Assembly: GCF_037974355.1 (NCBI RefSeq)
Contig: NZ_CP150235.1
Coordinates: 2,976,001-3,040,000, forward strand
Source: Paenibacillus sp. FSL R5-0517
Lineage (GTDB): Bacteria; Bacillota; Bacilli; Paenibacillales; Paenibacillaceae
Direction of reading: 5' to 3'
Length of the DNA stretch: 64,000 nt
A program made the position numbers and the translations under genes. Positions within the stretch are counted from its first letter, which is position 1. Every line of letters starts with the position of its first letter. This document shows positions 47,579-56,736 of the stretch, one piece after another. The notes under the pieces were generated by a model. That model did no database searches and was not told the DNA's origin. It worked only from the letters and a program-made list of their open reading frames with translations.

Positions 47579-50206
47579 ATGCAGGTTCAAAAGGTCGATC
47601 ATCATGAATTGTTCGAGCAGATTTACAACCAAGCGCCTATTGGGATTGCACTCGTTGCTCCGACGGGGCAATGGATGAAAGTGAACCCTGCTTTTTGCTG
47701 TATGCTAGGTTACACAAGTGATGAACTAATGAATCTTACGTATCAGGATATTACACATCCGGATGATTCACCACACGATATGATCTGTAGTTACGACCTA
47801 TTTGAGGGTAAAATAAAAGAAAATCAATACGAAAAGCGTTACATCCATAAAAATGGTGACATCTTATGGACGTCATTGCATGTTACATTAGTTCGTAGAG
47901 AAATTACGGATGAACCGATTTACTTTATTTGCCATATTGTTGATATTACTGACCGCAAAATGTCTGAACAAAAGCTTCTGCATAGTGAAGAGATGTTCAA
48001 ACTTATAACAGATCATGCTCAGGAGATCATCTATATTGCCGATCAGCAGGGTGTTTGTAGATTCTGCTCACCCTCCGTTCAAGGTTTACTGGGTTATTCG
48101 CCAGAACAAGTAATTGGTCAAAATAATGATGCATATTTTCACCCACAAGATCTGGAACGGATTTCACAGATGGACTTGACCAAGGGTAATCTGTTGAATA
48201 CTAGGGTCCGTCATAAAGATGGGCATTATCTGTGGTTTGAAACCACATACAAGGTCTTTGGAGATGCTGAGCATGGAATGCAGATTTTTTCAATTGGACG
48301 AGATGTATCCGAACGGAAAAAACATAAAGACATCAGTGCAGAGGCTGAACGCATCGCCTTAATTGGCAGTTGGGAATGGGATATGGTCAATGACCAGATC
48401 GCTCTTTCAGATCAGATTTTTGAGATTCTTGAATTCGAACGTACACGAAAATCATATCGTGCAAGCGATATAGCTAATGTGATTAATCCTGCGGATAAAG
48501 CCTCCTTATACGAACAAATGGAATGGGTAAAACAAGGGAAAGCGCTAGATTTCGAGTACAAGCACATTAGTACGAATGGAAGTGAGAAGTATCTTCACTT
48601 GCGTGGATTGATTACGTTCGATGAGAATCATCAGCCAGTCCAGCTAAACGGGACACTACAGGATATAACTGAACGCAAACGTATCGAATTTAAATTACAG
48701 GAATCTGTGGAGCGCTACACTTCGCTTAAAAAATACAATCATGACGCCATTATCTCGTTTAACATGGATGGTAATATTATGAATGCCAATCCCGTAGCGG
48801 TGAACATGACGGGCTGTCCCGTGGCTGAGATGATCGGCACAAGCATAAGCAGATTTATCGGAGCCGACAATTTGGGTCTGATCTTGGGCAGTAATTATGA
48901 GATGGCTGAAAAGGAAATCAACGCTGTAAGGCACACCGATGGCTCTGAGACCGAAGTCTTGGCTACGCTTGCTCCAATCATTGTAAATAAATCCAATGTC
49001 GGGTTTTACCTGATTGCGAAGGATATCATGGAGCAGAAGAAACTGCTTGTTGCCAAAGAGACAGCGGAGAGAATGAATAAGGCCAAAAGTGAATTTTTGG
49101 CGATGATGAGCCACGAGATCCGCACACCTATGAACGGTGTAATTGGGATGACGGATTTGCTATTGGATACTCCTGGACTTAGCGCGGAACAAAAGGAATA
49201 TATTGAAATCATTCAGAAGAGTGGAGATTCCTTGCTGGCAATCATTAATGATATTCTTGATTTTTCCAAAATCGAGTCAGGCAAAACCGATCTGGTAGAA
49301 GATCCTTTTGATCTCGTAGAAATCGTGACCGAGACGGTACAAATCGTAAAACCACTGGCTATTGAAAAAAAACTGGATGTTCGTATGTGCGTAGAAGATG
49401 TCATACCAACTCCGGTATATGGTGATGCGTATCGACTGAAACAGGTGCTTACCAATATCATTGGCAACGCGGTCAAATTCACTTCAGAAGGCGGCGTGGA
49501 TATTAAAGTTGGGGTTAAGGAGCAGTCTAGCAATAGCGTGAAGCTTTATTTTCAGGTAAAGGATTCGGGCATTGGGATTCCGGCTGAGAGGAGACAACAA
49601 TTATTTGAACCCTTCTACCAACTGGAGAATTTTATGACCCGCAAACCTCAAGGTACCGGTCTTGGCCTAGCCATTAGCAAGAAACTGGTGGAGCTTATGC
49701 AGGGCGAGATTTGGATTGAGGATTCGGATCAACCGGGTACAATATTTATATTTACTGCCCAATTCAAATTAAATAATGGTGAAGAAAGCAACAGCTTGGA
49801 TCAACAGCAGAAGAAGAGCAGAACCTCAGCCTTGCGAATATTAGTCGCAGAAGACAATGAGGTGAATCAGCTTGTCCTTAGCAGAATTGTGGAGAAAAAA
49901 GGACATTTTGTGGATCGTGTGGCGGACGGTATTGAGGTAGTCGAAGCGGTAAAACACAATTCATATGATATTATCTTCATGGATGTGCATATGCCAAGGC
50001 TTAATGGATTCGAAGCGACAAAAGTGATTAAAAATTCTTTGCACTCCGAGAGTTGTCCGTATATTATTGCGGTAACTGCCAATGCGTTAAGAGGAGACAA
50101 GGATAAATGCTTGAAGGCAGGCATGGATGCGTACGTCAGCAAACCGATTAAAATCGAGTCCATCATGCAAGTCTTGGAAACCTATTACGTCAAACATAAT
50201 CTTTGA
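47579..50206 (+). CDS. Multi-PAS hybrid sensor histidine kinase
   Basis: An 875-residue cytosolic hybrid kinase. Four PAS/PAC sensor domains occupy about 8-490 (HPDD-type loops; C-terminal PAC repeats ending DITDRK, DVSERK, DITERK). A HisKA domain follows with His512 (MMSHEIRTPMNGV), an HATPase with GTGLGLAISKKL, and a C-terminal receiver with Asp802 (FMDVHMPRLNGFEA). No HPt domain is present, so a separate phosphotransfer protein is needed for relay. The start at 47579 has AAAGGAG 8 nt upstream; the ATG at 47558 includes the SD. No output gene is adjacent. The signal, perhaps redox or a ligand, is unknown. Confidence 0.9.
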   Translation: MQVQKVDHHELFEQIYNQAPIGIALVAPTGQWMKVNPAFCCMLGYTSDELMNLTYQDITHPDDSPHDMICSYDLFEGKIKENQYEKRYIHKNGDILWTSLHVTLVRREITDEPIYFICHIVDITDRKMSEQKLLHSEEMFKLITDHAQEIIYIADQQGVCRFCSPSVQGLLGYSPEQVIGQNNDAYFHPQDLERISQMDLTKGNLLNTRVRHKDGHYLWFETTYKVFGDAEHGMQIFSIGRDVSERKKHKDISAEAERIALIGSWEWDMVNDQIALSDQIFEILEFERTRKSYRASDIANVINPADKASLYEQMEWVKQGKALDFEYKHISTNGSEKYLHLRGLITFDENHQPVQLNGTLQDITERKRIEFKLQESVERYTSLKKYNHDAIISFNMDGNIMNANPVAVNMTGCPVAEMIGTSISRFIGADNLGLILGSNYEMAEKEINAVRHTDGSETEVLATLAPIIVNKSNVGFYLIAKDIMEQKKLLVAKETAERMNKAKSEFLAMMSHEIRTPMNGVIGMTDLLLDTPGLSAEQKEYIEIIQKSGDSLLAIINDILDFSKIESGKTDLVEDPFDLVEIVTETVQIVKPLAIEKKLDVRMCVEDVIPTPVYGDAYRLKQVLTNIIGNAVKFTSEGGVDIKVGVKEQSSNSVKLYFQVKDSGIGIPAERRQQLFEPFYQLENFMTRKPQGTGLGLAISKKLVELMQGEIWIEDSDQPGTIFIFTAQFKLNNGEESNSLDQQQKKSRTSALRILVAEDNEVNQLVLSRIVEKKGHFVDRVADGIEVVEAVKHNSYDIIFMDVHMPRLNGFEATKVIKNSLHSESCPYIIAVTANALRGDKDKCLKAGMDAYVSKPIKIESIMQVLETYYVKHNL

Positions 50207-50246
50207 AACTAATTTCTAATTGTACTAAAAAATAGATTGGCAATAG

Positions 50247-50285
50247 AGCCGTTAGCTTACCACAAATAAACTAGCGGCTTTTTTT
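50247..50285. terminator. Terminator after the hybrid kinase
   Basis: AGCCGTTAG pairs with CTAGCGGCT (one wobble) and is followed by T7. Confidence 0.82.
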
Positions 50286-50345
50286 GCTGTTCCATGATTT
50301 TGGTCCACCCCTGTATCCCACAGATGCAACTGCACACGAATATCC

Positions 50346-52112
50346 CTAAGGATTTTTGATCCACAATTTGGAGATGTCCATATATCCGAATTCTGCTATC
50401 TGCATGCCGAAGATGCTTTGATCCAGTTCAGCCTGCTTGTTCATGTGGCAACCATGCAAGATCCAGCATTGATCACGAAGCAATGCTTCAGCTTCATCCA
50501 GGAGCACTGTTCGGTCTTCCCGATGAAGCTTCGCGAAATGATCCAGTTTGTCATCCAGTTGAGACTGGAATGCAGGAGACATACACATATGAAAATGGTT
50601 GGACAGGTTTTTGAAAAAATGAATCATGCCGTACTGCCAATCTTCCTCCAGTATCTCTTCAGCCAAGATCAATTGTGCGTTCGTGGTTTCCTCTGAGTTG
50701 AAATAATCCACAACGGGCTGCATGCTGATGTTTATTCCGATGGACTGCGCACGACATTGGAACCACTCCGCAACATCTGCATCCTTATTTTGCTTATACG
50801 ATAAAGTTATCGTCTCACCCTGGTATCCACAGCCATGCAGCAATTCACGAGCATGGTCAAGAGAAACCGCTGTCCAGTCTTGGGCTGCACTTCTCCAGGG
50901 AAGGAAACTGCTGGCTGGTGTGATCCGATTGCCACCGAGATCTCTGACAAGAGCGACCGAATCATAGACGATACGAAGCGCTTGTCGAAATAGAGGCTGA
51001 TGATGGATGCCTTCCTTGTGAAAATTAAACAGCATATACTGACAACCCAGTGCCGGATAATTGATGCTGTTGGTCCGTTCAAAGCCTGTTGCGAGACTCA
51101 ATCGATCTGTACCTGGTAGCTCATAATAACGATCATTCGGACTCAGGTCAGGTACGAACCAGAAATGGACTTGATCCAGATGTGGCCGAATGCCGTAGTA
51201 GGCATCAAATGCAGTAAGTTCCAATACATCTTCATTCAGCTCAGAGATCTGGAAAGGACCGGTACCAATTAAGGTATTGGCTACATTGTAATCGTAGGGC
51301 AGGATCGTCATTCGAATACAGCTGAACAGATGCAAAAAGAACCGATTAGGACGACGAAGAACAAACTTGATGCAGTAATCACCTGCTACTTCCGCGTGTT
51401 CGATATCCCGATATAACCAGATGGACGGACTATGCACGTCTTTTAATCGTTGCAACGTTGCTTGCACATCCCGGGAGGTCATGACACGACCGTTGTGAAA
51501 ACGTACACCCTTCCTGAGATAGAAGGTCCATAATCGGTGGTCCTCGCTGCACTCCCACATATGAGCCAATGCTGGGCGGAATGATTCTTTTTTGGCATCA
51601 TAAGTGATTAATGTATTACAGACCTGGCTCAACAGATAGGTTTCAAAAGCAGTATACACAAAGGCTGGATCCAAATCGCCTAACTGGCGAGACCTCATAA
51701 TGCGCAGGATATCCTGACCTGAGGAAGTTTCGTCGTGGCTGTGAAATCCCATCTGTTGATGGAGGGAAAGCATGAGCTGTTCTCGCAATGAATCATGCAT
51801 CTGAATGGTTCCGATGAGTTCAATGGCATCTTTCATTTTGTCTTTAGCGAGAAGTTGTGTAAAACTCGCTTCCAGCGCTTCATTCATGCTACGCAGCAAC
51901 GTTAATTCCGAATGGTGCCCACGACCACGCCCGGGTTGCCAGTGGATGAAGCCTTGCTCCTCCAATTTTCTAATAATGAACTTCACATTACGAGGGGTGC
52001 AGCACAAGGCAGCGGACAGGCTATCAATGGTTACCGCTACAGGTTCATGGAGCTTGAATGAAAGTTGTTCGGAACCGGCGATCCTTAGAAAGTGTGTATG
52101 TAGAGTATCCAT
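50346..52112 (-). CDS. SgrR-like transcriptional regulator
   Basis: 588 residues: an N-terminal winged HTH (about 10-95, VTIDSLSAALCCTPRNVKFIIRKLEEQGFI) and a large C-terminal domain of the SBP_bac_5 solute-binding fold (about 170-560). There is no signal peptide, so the binding domain senses ligand in the cytoplasm, as in E. coli SgrR. The start at 52112 has GAGGAG 8 nt upstream. It is divergent from an MFS transporter gene, the arrangement of sgrR with the sugar exporter setA. Sugar-phosphate stress or another intracellular solute could be the signal; this is inference. Confidence 0.85.
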   Translation of the reverse strand: MDTLHTHFLRIAGSEQLSFKLHEPVAVTIDSLSAALCCTPRNVKFIIRKLEEQGFIHWQPGRGRGHHSELTLLRSMNEALEASFTQLLAKDKMKDAIELIGTIQMHDSLREQLMLSLHQQMGFHSHDETSSGQDILRIMRSRQLGDLDPAFVYTAFETYLLSQVCNTLITYDAKKESFRPALAHMWECSEDHRLWTFYLRKGVRFHNGRVMTSRDVQATLQRLKDVHSPSIWLYRDIEHAEVAGDYCIKFVLRRPNRFFLHLFSCIRMTILPYDYNVANTLIGTGPFQISELNEDVLELTAFDAYYGIRPHLDQVHFWFVPDLSPNDRYYELPGTDRLSLATGFERTNSINYPALGCQYMLFNFHKEGIHHQPLFRQALRIVYDSVALVRDLGGNRITPASSFLPWRSAAQDWTAVSLDHARELLHGCGYQGETITLSYKQNKDADVAEWFQCRAQSIGINISMQPVVDYFNSEETTNAQLILAEEILEEDWQYGMIHFFKNLSNHFHMCMSPAFQSQLDDKLDHFAKLHREDRTVLLDEAEALLRDQCWILHGCHMNKQAELDQSIFGMQIAEFGYMDISKLWIKNP

Positions 52113-52207
52113 GTGCATAACTCCTCTATTAAAGGTGAAAAGTGTGATCAAATGTTTACACTTTTACTTCCCCCTTTTATCCTTACAATTATACATGAGT
52201 AGAGGTA

Positions 52208-52374
52208 GTTCAAAAAGTCCGCTTTTGATTACGAAAGATGCCTAAAGGCATCATCAGCATCGAATATGGAATACAGCCGAAATGTCCGTTGCTCACGTAG
52301 TTTTCCCTACGCTCAGCTACTCCATTTCTAGCTTTATCCCATCTTCTCGGTACTGAAAACCGAACTTTTTGAAC
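52208..52374. repeat. 167-bp repeat with inverted ends
   Basis: Begins GTTCAAAAAGTCCGC and ends with the near-exact inverse (ACCGAACTTTTTGAAC). There is no ORF of note. It sits in the intergenic space between the SgrR-like and MFS genes. It may be a MITE-type element. Confidence 0.65.
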
Positions 52375-52391
52375 ACGAATTAGTAGAAGTT

Positions 52392-52410
52392 GTTCAAAAA
52401 GTCCGCTTTT
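52392..52410 (+). repeat. Partial second copy of the 167-bp repeat end
   Basis: GTTCAAAAAGTCCGCTTTTGA repeats the left end of the 52208 element, 184 bp downstream. The preceding AGTAGA is also shared. It looks like a remnant of a tandem or nested insertion. Confidence 0.6.
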
Positions 52411-52441
52411 GAAGCATCTAGAATGAATAGGAGAAGTTCGC

Positions 52442-53677
52442 ATGAAGCAATATTTAAGGCAAATTCACCCCTTGGCATGGACCATCATTATCGGAACCAT
52501 GTTTGGACGTCTTGTCACGTCAATGAGTATCCCGTTTCTATCCATTTATCTGACACGTGTACTAGAGGCTACACCGACCCAGACCGGTATTACTGTGGCC
52601 GTTAGCTCGCTGGCAGGTGTAATGGTCAGCTTTTATGGCGGTTATATTTCGGACCGGATTGGTCGCAAAATCGTGATGTTAATCTCGGTATTTAGCTGGG
52701 CAGGTGTGTTTTTCATTTTTTCAGCAGCAGAGCATCTATGGGTGTTCTTTGTTGCCAATACGTTAAACGGATTATGCCGTGCAGTATTCGAGCCTACCTC
52801 CAGAGCCCTGTTATCGGATATTACTTCTCCGCAGAACAAATTGCTGGTGTTCAACCTCAGATATGCTGCGATTAATCTCGGCGTGGTCTTTGGGCCAATT
52901 ATCGGATTTCAACTGGGATCGTCTGAATCGACATTTCCATTTGTGATTTCCGGCTTGGTATACATAGCCTATGGACTTGTACTGTTTCTGCAATTCAAGC
53001 TACAGCATGCCAATTTGCCAGAGCGTCATCAGGCAACCGCACCACGTTTGCGTGAAGCACTCATGACCACTGGTCGCGACCGGGTGTTTCTGCCAGTATT
53101 GATCGGTACCACATTTTGTGTTCTGGGTTACGGACACTTCAGTTCTACATTGGCACAGTACTTGGCGAGGAGCCCGATCTTTGAAAATGGAAGCCAGATG
53201 TTCTCGTACATGCTTTCCCTGAATGCCGTGACGGTATTGATTATTCAGTATCCGCTTGTGCGAACATTCCGAAACTTTCCACCGCTTGTTCCTCTGATTG
53301 TGGGTAATCTGCTGGTTGCAACCAGTCTGATGATGGTTGGAATCGCTGAAGGTGTACTCATGATGATGATGAGTGTCATACTATTTACCATTGGGGAAGT
53401 ATTATTGTTCACGATGATGGATATGCTCATCGACCGGATTGCGAAGCCGGAATGGAAGGGAACGTATTTCGGGACCATCGGCTTCAATAATATTGGTAGT
53501 GTCATTGCTCCTGTAATGGGAGGGGTGTTATTAAGTCAATTTGGAGCGGAGAATGGGCTGGCTGTCTTTGTACCAATTGCACTGACAACAGCACTGGGAG
53601 TGCCTTTTCTTCTGATCGCACATAGACGCCTTGTTGTTAGAGAGAAGCAAACGGAGTCCACATCATTGGGTATGTAG
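52442..53677 (+). CDS. MFS transporter
   Basis: A 411-residue permease with 12 predicted helices. GGYISDRIGRK is the cytoplasmic loop 2-3 signature. GAGAAG lies 8 nt upstream of the ATG. Divergent linkage to the SgrR-like regulator suggests that it exports the solute sensed by that protein, sugars being the analogy, but drug export is equally possible for this family. Confidence 0.82.
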   Translation: MKQYLRQIHPLAWTIIIGTMFGRLVTSMSIPFLSIYLTRVLEATPTQTGITVAVSSLAGVMVSFYGGYISDRIGRKIVMLISVFSWAGVFFIFSAAEHLWVFFVANTLNGLCRAVFEPTSRALLSDITSPQNKLLVFNLRYAAINLGVVFGPIIGFQLGSSESTFPFVISGLVYIAYGLVLFLQFKLQHANLPERHQATAPRLREALMTTGRDRVFLPVLIGTTFCVLGYGHFSSTLAQYLARSPIFENGSQMFSYMLSLNAVTVLIIQYPLVRTFRNFPPLVPLIVGNLLVATSLMMVGIAEGVLMMMMSVILFTIGEVLLFTMMDMLIDRIAKPEWKGTYFGTIGFNNIGSVIAPVMGGVLLSQFGAENGLAVFVPIALTTALGVPFLLIAHRRLVVREKQTESTSLGM

Positions 53678-53731
53678 CAGGAATTGAAAGATTAATGACA
53701 TGAATTAAATAACAATTCAGTTAAAATTATC

Positions 53732-53760
53732 TTGACGGATGTTAAACCAGCGAATACAAT
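53732..53760 (+). promoter_or_regulatory. Promoter of the sulfotransferase leader
   Basis: TTGACG (53732-53737), exactly 17 bp, TACAAT (53755-53760): a strong sigma-A promoter 362 bp before the gene it serves. Confidence 0.85.
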
Positions 53761-53787
53761 AAACAACAAATATGTGAAACGGGTGGG

Positions 53788-53829
53788 ATGATGATTATGT
53801 TTATGCCTATACAGATTTCGAATCAATAA
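53788..53829 (+). CDS. Leader peptide of the sulfotransferase gene
   Basis: A 13-codon ORF, MMIMFMPIQISNQ, behind GGGTGGG. The ATG at 53797 (MFMPIQISNQ) has the best SD spacing. The stop TAA is followed at once by TTG-AAT-ACG, the same arrangement as in the ABC-F leader. It contains no charged residues and no obvious stalling motif known to me. Confidence 0.65.
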   Translation: MMIMFMPIQISNQ

Positions 53830-53997
53830 TTGAATACGCATAAGCATAGTGACATTAATCCGATTTTTTTTGCAATGATCGCGTTGGGACAGTCATGTTT
53901 GTGCACCCCTGTCGTGGACGCTCATCATTATTGCGATGCAGAGGAGATTCGGGAAATGCTTGCATTTCATCCGGATTCCTTCGGTTATAAGCTGTAG
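53830..53997 (+). CDS. Second leader ORF, in frame after the leader stop
   Basis: A 55-codon frame beginning at TTG directly after the TAA of leader 1 (MNTHKHSDINPIFFAMIALG at its start). It stays open to a TAG at 53995-53997. That stop lies in the 5' arm of the terminator (53991-54003), so a ribosome finishing this ORF would cover that arm and block termination. It could be reached by stop-restart or by read-through. A 55-codon run may also be chance. Confidence 0.5.
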   Translation: MNTHKHSDINPIFFAMIALGQSCLCTPVVDAHHYCDAEEIREMLAFHPDSFGYKL

Positions 53998-54026
53998 ATG
54001 AACTTTAGTTCATCTATGGCTTTTTT
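53991..54026 (+). terminator. Attenuator terminator of the sulfotransferase gene
   Basis: GCTGTAGATGAAC pairs with GTTCATCTATGGC (13 bp, two wobbles) over a TTTA loop and is followed by T6. It is located between the leader ORFs and the gene. Confidence 0.9.
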
Positions 54027-54121
54027 GCATGCATTCCACCAATCCGTTCACATGGAAAGGAGCATTTGTTTTTCTTTTTGGCAATGAACATACCCTTAAA
54101 GGAAGAAAGAGAGGTAACCCT

Positions 54122-54853
54122 ATGAAGCAACCTGCGCAAAGTTATACCATTTGGTTCTCCCAACGCACGGGCAGTACTCTGTTGGGTGACGCTTTAAGTT
54201 CTACAGGTGTGGCCGGTTATCCGAACGAATGGCTGCATTATCAGTTTAAAAGTCCAGAAAATTTGAAGATTGAAGATCTGGAGCAGATTTGGAGCCAAGG
54301 GACAACGTCAAACGGCGTGTTTGGCATAAAGATTAATTTTGAACAACGATGGATTGATGCATTCCGTAGTCTCTATCATCTGCCACCAGTGTTATCACGA
54401 GCTGAGGTATGGAGTACGGGGTTTCCGAATTGTAACAAGCATATATACATGACACGTCGCAACAAAGTCAGATTGGCAGTGTCGTGGTGGAGAGCCATTG
54501 TTTCGGGGGAGTGGCATCGCAAGCATGGAGATCGCCCTCACATACAAGATATTGCAGATCAATACAACTTTGATGCGATTAAACATTTGCTTGTTGAGAG
54601 TAACATGTGCGAAGCTGCAATCGAAGATTTTCTGTCCGAATCAGGCATTGAACCGCTGACAATTGTATATGAGGATTTTATACAAGATTATGAGGGGACC
54701 GTCATGGATGTGTTAGCGTTTTTGGGTGTTCAAACGGACGGTATTACGGTATCAGCCCCCTCCTTTGACCCGATTGCAGATGAGATCTCTGAACAATGGG
54801 TCCAACGATTTCGGGAAGAGTGCCAGAGAGGATGGGAGAATGTAAGATGGTAA
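54122..54853 (+). CDS. Stf0-family sulfotransferase
   Basis: A 243-residue cytosolic enzyme. WFSQRTGSTLLGDAL near residues 12-26 is the 5'-phosphosulfate-binding loop of PAPS-dependent sulfotransferases, and the RRNKVRLAVSWWRA segment near 115 is the 3'-phosphate site. The rest matches Stf0, whose founding member sulfates trehalose in mycobacteria. The ATG at 54122 follows AGAGGT; an open frame upstream to 54029 has no start with an SD. Control by a leader and terminator is unusual for a sulfotransferase and suggests that the acceptor may be a ribosome-targeting compound. The acceptor is not known. Confidence 0.82.
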   Translation: MKQPAQSYTIWFSQRTGSTLLGDALSSTGVAGYPNEWLHYQFKSPENLKIEDLEQIWSQGTTSNGVFGIKINFEQRWIDAFRSLYHLPPVLSRAEVWSTGFPNCNKHIYMTRRNKVRLAVSWWRAIVSGEWHRKHGDRPHIQDIADQYNFDAIKHLLVESNMCEAAIEDFLSESGIEPLTIVYEDFIQDYEGTVMDVLAFLGVQTDGITVSAPSFDPIADEISEQWVQRFREECQRGWENVRW

Positions 54854-54990
54854 ACACACATGGAAAAATACATCCACGGGTCGGAAATGTTGCATTTAGT
54901 GTCATTATGTATGATTCATCTTAGTGAGGAACAAAGATGGTTTGAATCATTAGAACGGAAAAGAATTGTTATTCGAAGGAGTGAGGGGTT

Positions 54991-56736
54991 ATGCGCAAAA
55001 CAGAGAAACGCTCCATGTCTTGGCTGCTGCGCTATTTAAAACCAGTCAAAGGACGGCTGGCCTTACTTTTAATCATGTTGCTGACATCAACGGGGCTTCA
55101 GCTATTGAATCCACAGATTATCAAACGATTTATCGATACAGCGGCAAATGGTGGAGTGCTCACCAATCTCATTCAGCTTGCAGGAATATTTCTGGTTGTG
55201 GCCGTGTTTAATCAACTCATCACGGTAGCGGTCAGTTATCTGGGAAATGATGTGGCCTGGCGGGCTACGAATCAACTTCGTGGAGATCTGCTGAAGCACT
55301 GTCTGCGTCTTGATATGCGTTTTCATAATGTGAAAACACCTGGTGAGATGATTGAACGTGTGGATGGTGACGTAACGAGTATCTCCAATTTTTTCGCAAT
55401 GTTTATCGTGCAAGTGATCGGGAGTTTTGTACTGCTGGCCGGAATTCTCGGGTTCATGTTCAGCGTCAATGTGCCTATTGCTATGGTCATGACCGTGTTC
55501 ACATTGTTATCGATCCTGTTCATGGTCTTCATCCGAAATCTGGGCGTGGACTCTTCCAAAAATGAACGGGCGGCAAGTGCCGCTCTGTTCGGATTAATTG
55601 AAGAACGTATTGCCGGGATTGAAGATGTGCAAGCGAATGGCCATGTGCCCTATGTGATGAACCGCTTTTACCGCACGATGCGCACAGTATTCCGTAAGGG
55701 GAGAAAAGCCTGGCTACTTCGGGTTATTCCATGGAATACCACAGTAGTTCTGTTCGCTCTGGCGGTCACTGCGGTGTTATTGTTGGGTGTGCATTACTAT
55801 ATGGAAGGTCTCATTAGTATCGGAACATTATTTCTGATCTACCAATATACGCAGATGCTGAATGATCCGATTGAGATGCTTGGAGATCAGGTGCAGGAGT
55901 TCCAAAAAGCAAAATCAGGTATGCTGCGCTCCAGAGAGCTACTATCCATGCAGAGTGTGATTGAAGAGGGGACAGAGGATCAATTGCCTGAAGGACCGCT
56001 TGGATTGGAATTCAATCAGGTACATTTCAGCTATAACCGGGATAAACCGGTATTGCAGGACATTAATTTTGCCATTAAACCTGGAGAACGTCTGGGAATC
56101 ATCGGTCGCACAGGAAGCGGCAAATCGAGTCTTAGTCGTGTTCTTCTCCGATTGTACAATCTGGATCGGGGAACGATCCGTGTAGGTGGAACGGATATCA
56201 CGAAGCTTTCATTACAAGCGCTCTATCGCCGGGTGGGTATGGTGACCCAGGATGTGCAGTTGTTTGATGGCACGCTGCGTGACAATCTGACCTTGTTCAA
56301 TGGGGATGTATCGGATCATATGATCAGGGAAACGACGGATCGCCTTGGGCTTAGCCAATGGATTAATTCACAACCAGAAGGACTCGATACCTATCTGGCA
56401 GCAGGTGGAGCTTCGTTATCGGCAGGGGAAGCACAGTTATTTGCCCTGACCCGCGTATTCCTGACCGAACCAAGTCTGGTCATTCTGGATGAGCCTTCGT
56501 CACGTCTGGATGCTGCGACTGAAGGCATGCTGCAATCTGCAATTGACCAGTTAATGAAACAATCCACAGGAGTCATCATTGCTCACCGACTGGCTACACT
56601 GGAGAAAGTTGACCGGATTATGGTGCTGGGGGATGGCAAGGTACTGGAATTTGGAGCGAGAGAAGAACTTGCCAGTAACCCGGCATCTCATTATGCCAGA
56701 CTGCTCATTACAGGCCGAGAGGAGGAATTGGCATGA
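54991..56736 (+). CDS. ABC exporter half-transporter (subunit 1)
   Basis: A 581-residue type IV ABC exporter with six membrane helices (about 20-320) and an ATPase domain. Walker A is GRTGSGKS (372-379), the signature is LSAGE (476-480, where LSGGQ is canonical) and Walker B is VILDE with catalytic Glu501; the H-loop is IAHR. The degenerate signature contributes to one of the two ATP sites of the dimer with the next protein. AAGGAGTGAGGGG precedes the ATG. It is 137 bp after the sulfotransferase gene and probably shares its transcript. Confidence 0.88.
   Translation: MRKTEKRSMSWLLRYLKPVKGRLALLLIMLLTSTGLQLLNPQIIKRFIDTAANGGVLTNLIQLAGIFLVVAVFNQLITVAVSYLGNDVAWRATNQLRGDLLKHCLRLDMRFHNVKTPGEMIERVDGDVTSISNFFAMFIVQVIGSFVLLAGILGFMFSVNVPIAMVMTVFTLLSILFMVFIRNLGVDSSKNERAASAALFGLIEERIAGIEDVQANGHVPYVMNRFYRTMRTVFRKGRKAWLLRVIPWNTTVVLFALAVTAVLLLGVHYYMEGLISIGTLFLIYQYTQMLNDPIEMLGDQVQEFQKAKSGMLRSRELLSMQSVIEEGTEDQLPEGPLGLEFNQVHFSYNRDKPVLQDINFAIKPGERLGIIGRTGSGKSSLSRVLLRLYNLDRGTIRVGGTDITKLSLQALYRRVGMVTQDVQLFDGTLRDNLTLFNGDVSDHMIRETTDRLGLSQWINSQPEGLDTYLAAGGASLSAGEAQLFALTRVFLTEPSLVILDEPSSRLDAATEGMLQSAIDQLMKQSTGVIIAHRLATLEKVDRIMVLGDGKVLEFGAREELASNPASHYARLLITGREEELA

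Noticed and set aside
54066-54125. 19-codon TTG frame just before the sulfotransferase gene, ending at its start codon
   Set aside because: The SD AAAGGAG is only 3 nt from the TTG; the frame is short and could be chance. Kept only as a possibility.
54861-55038. 58-codon frame from ATG 54861 between the sulfotransferase and the ABC exporter genes, considered as a BmrB-like leader
   Set aside because: No SD in front, it runs into the ABC gene in another frame, and no terminator follows that it could control.
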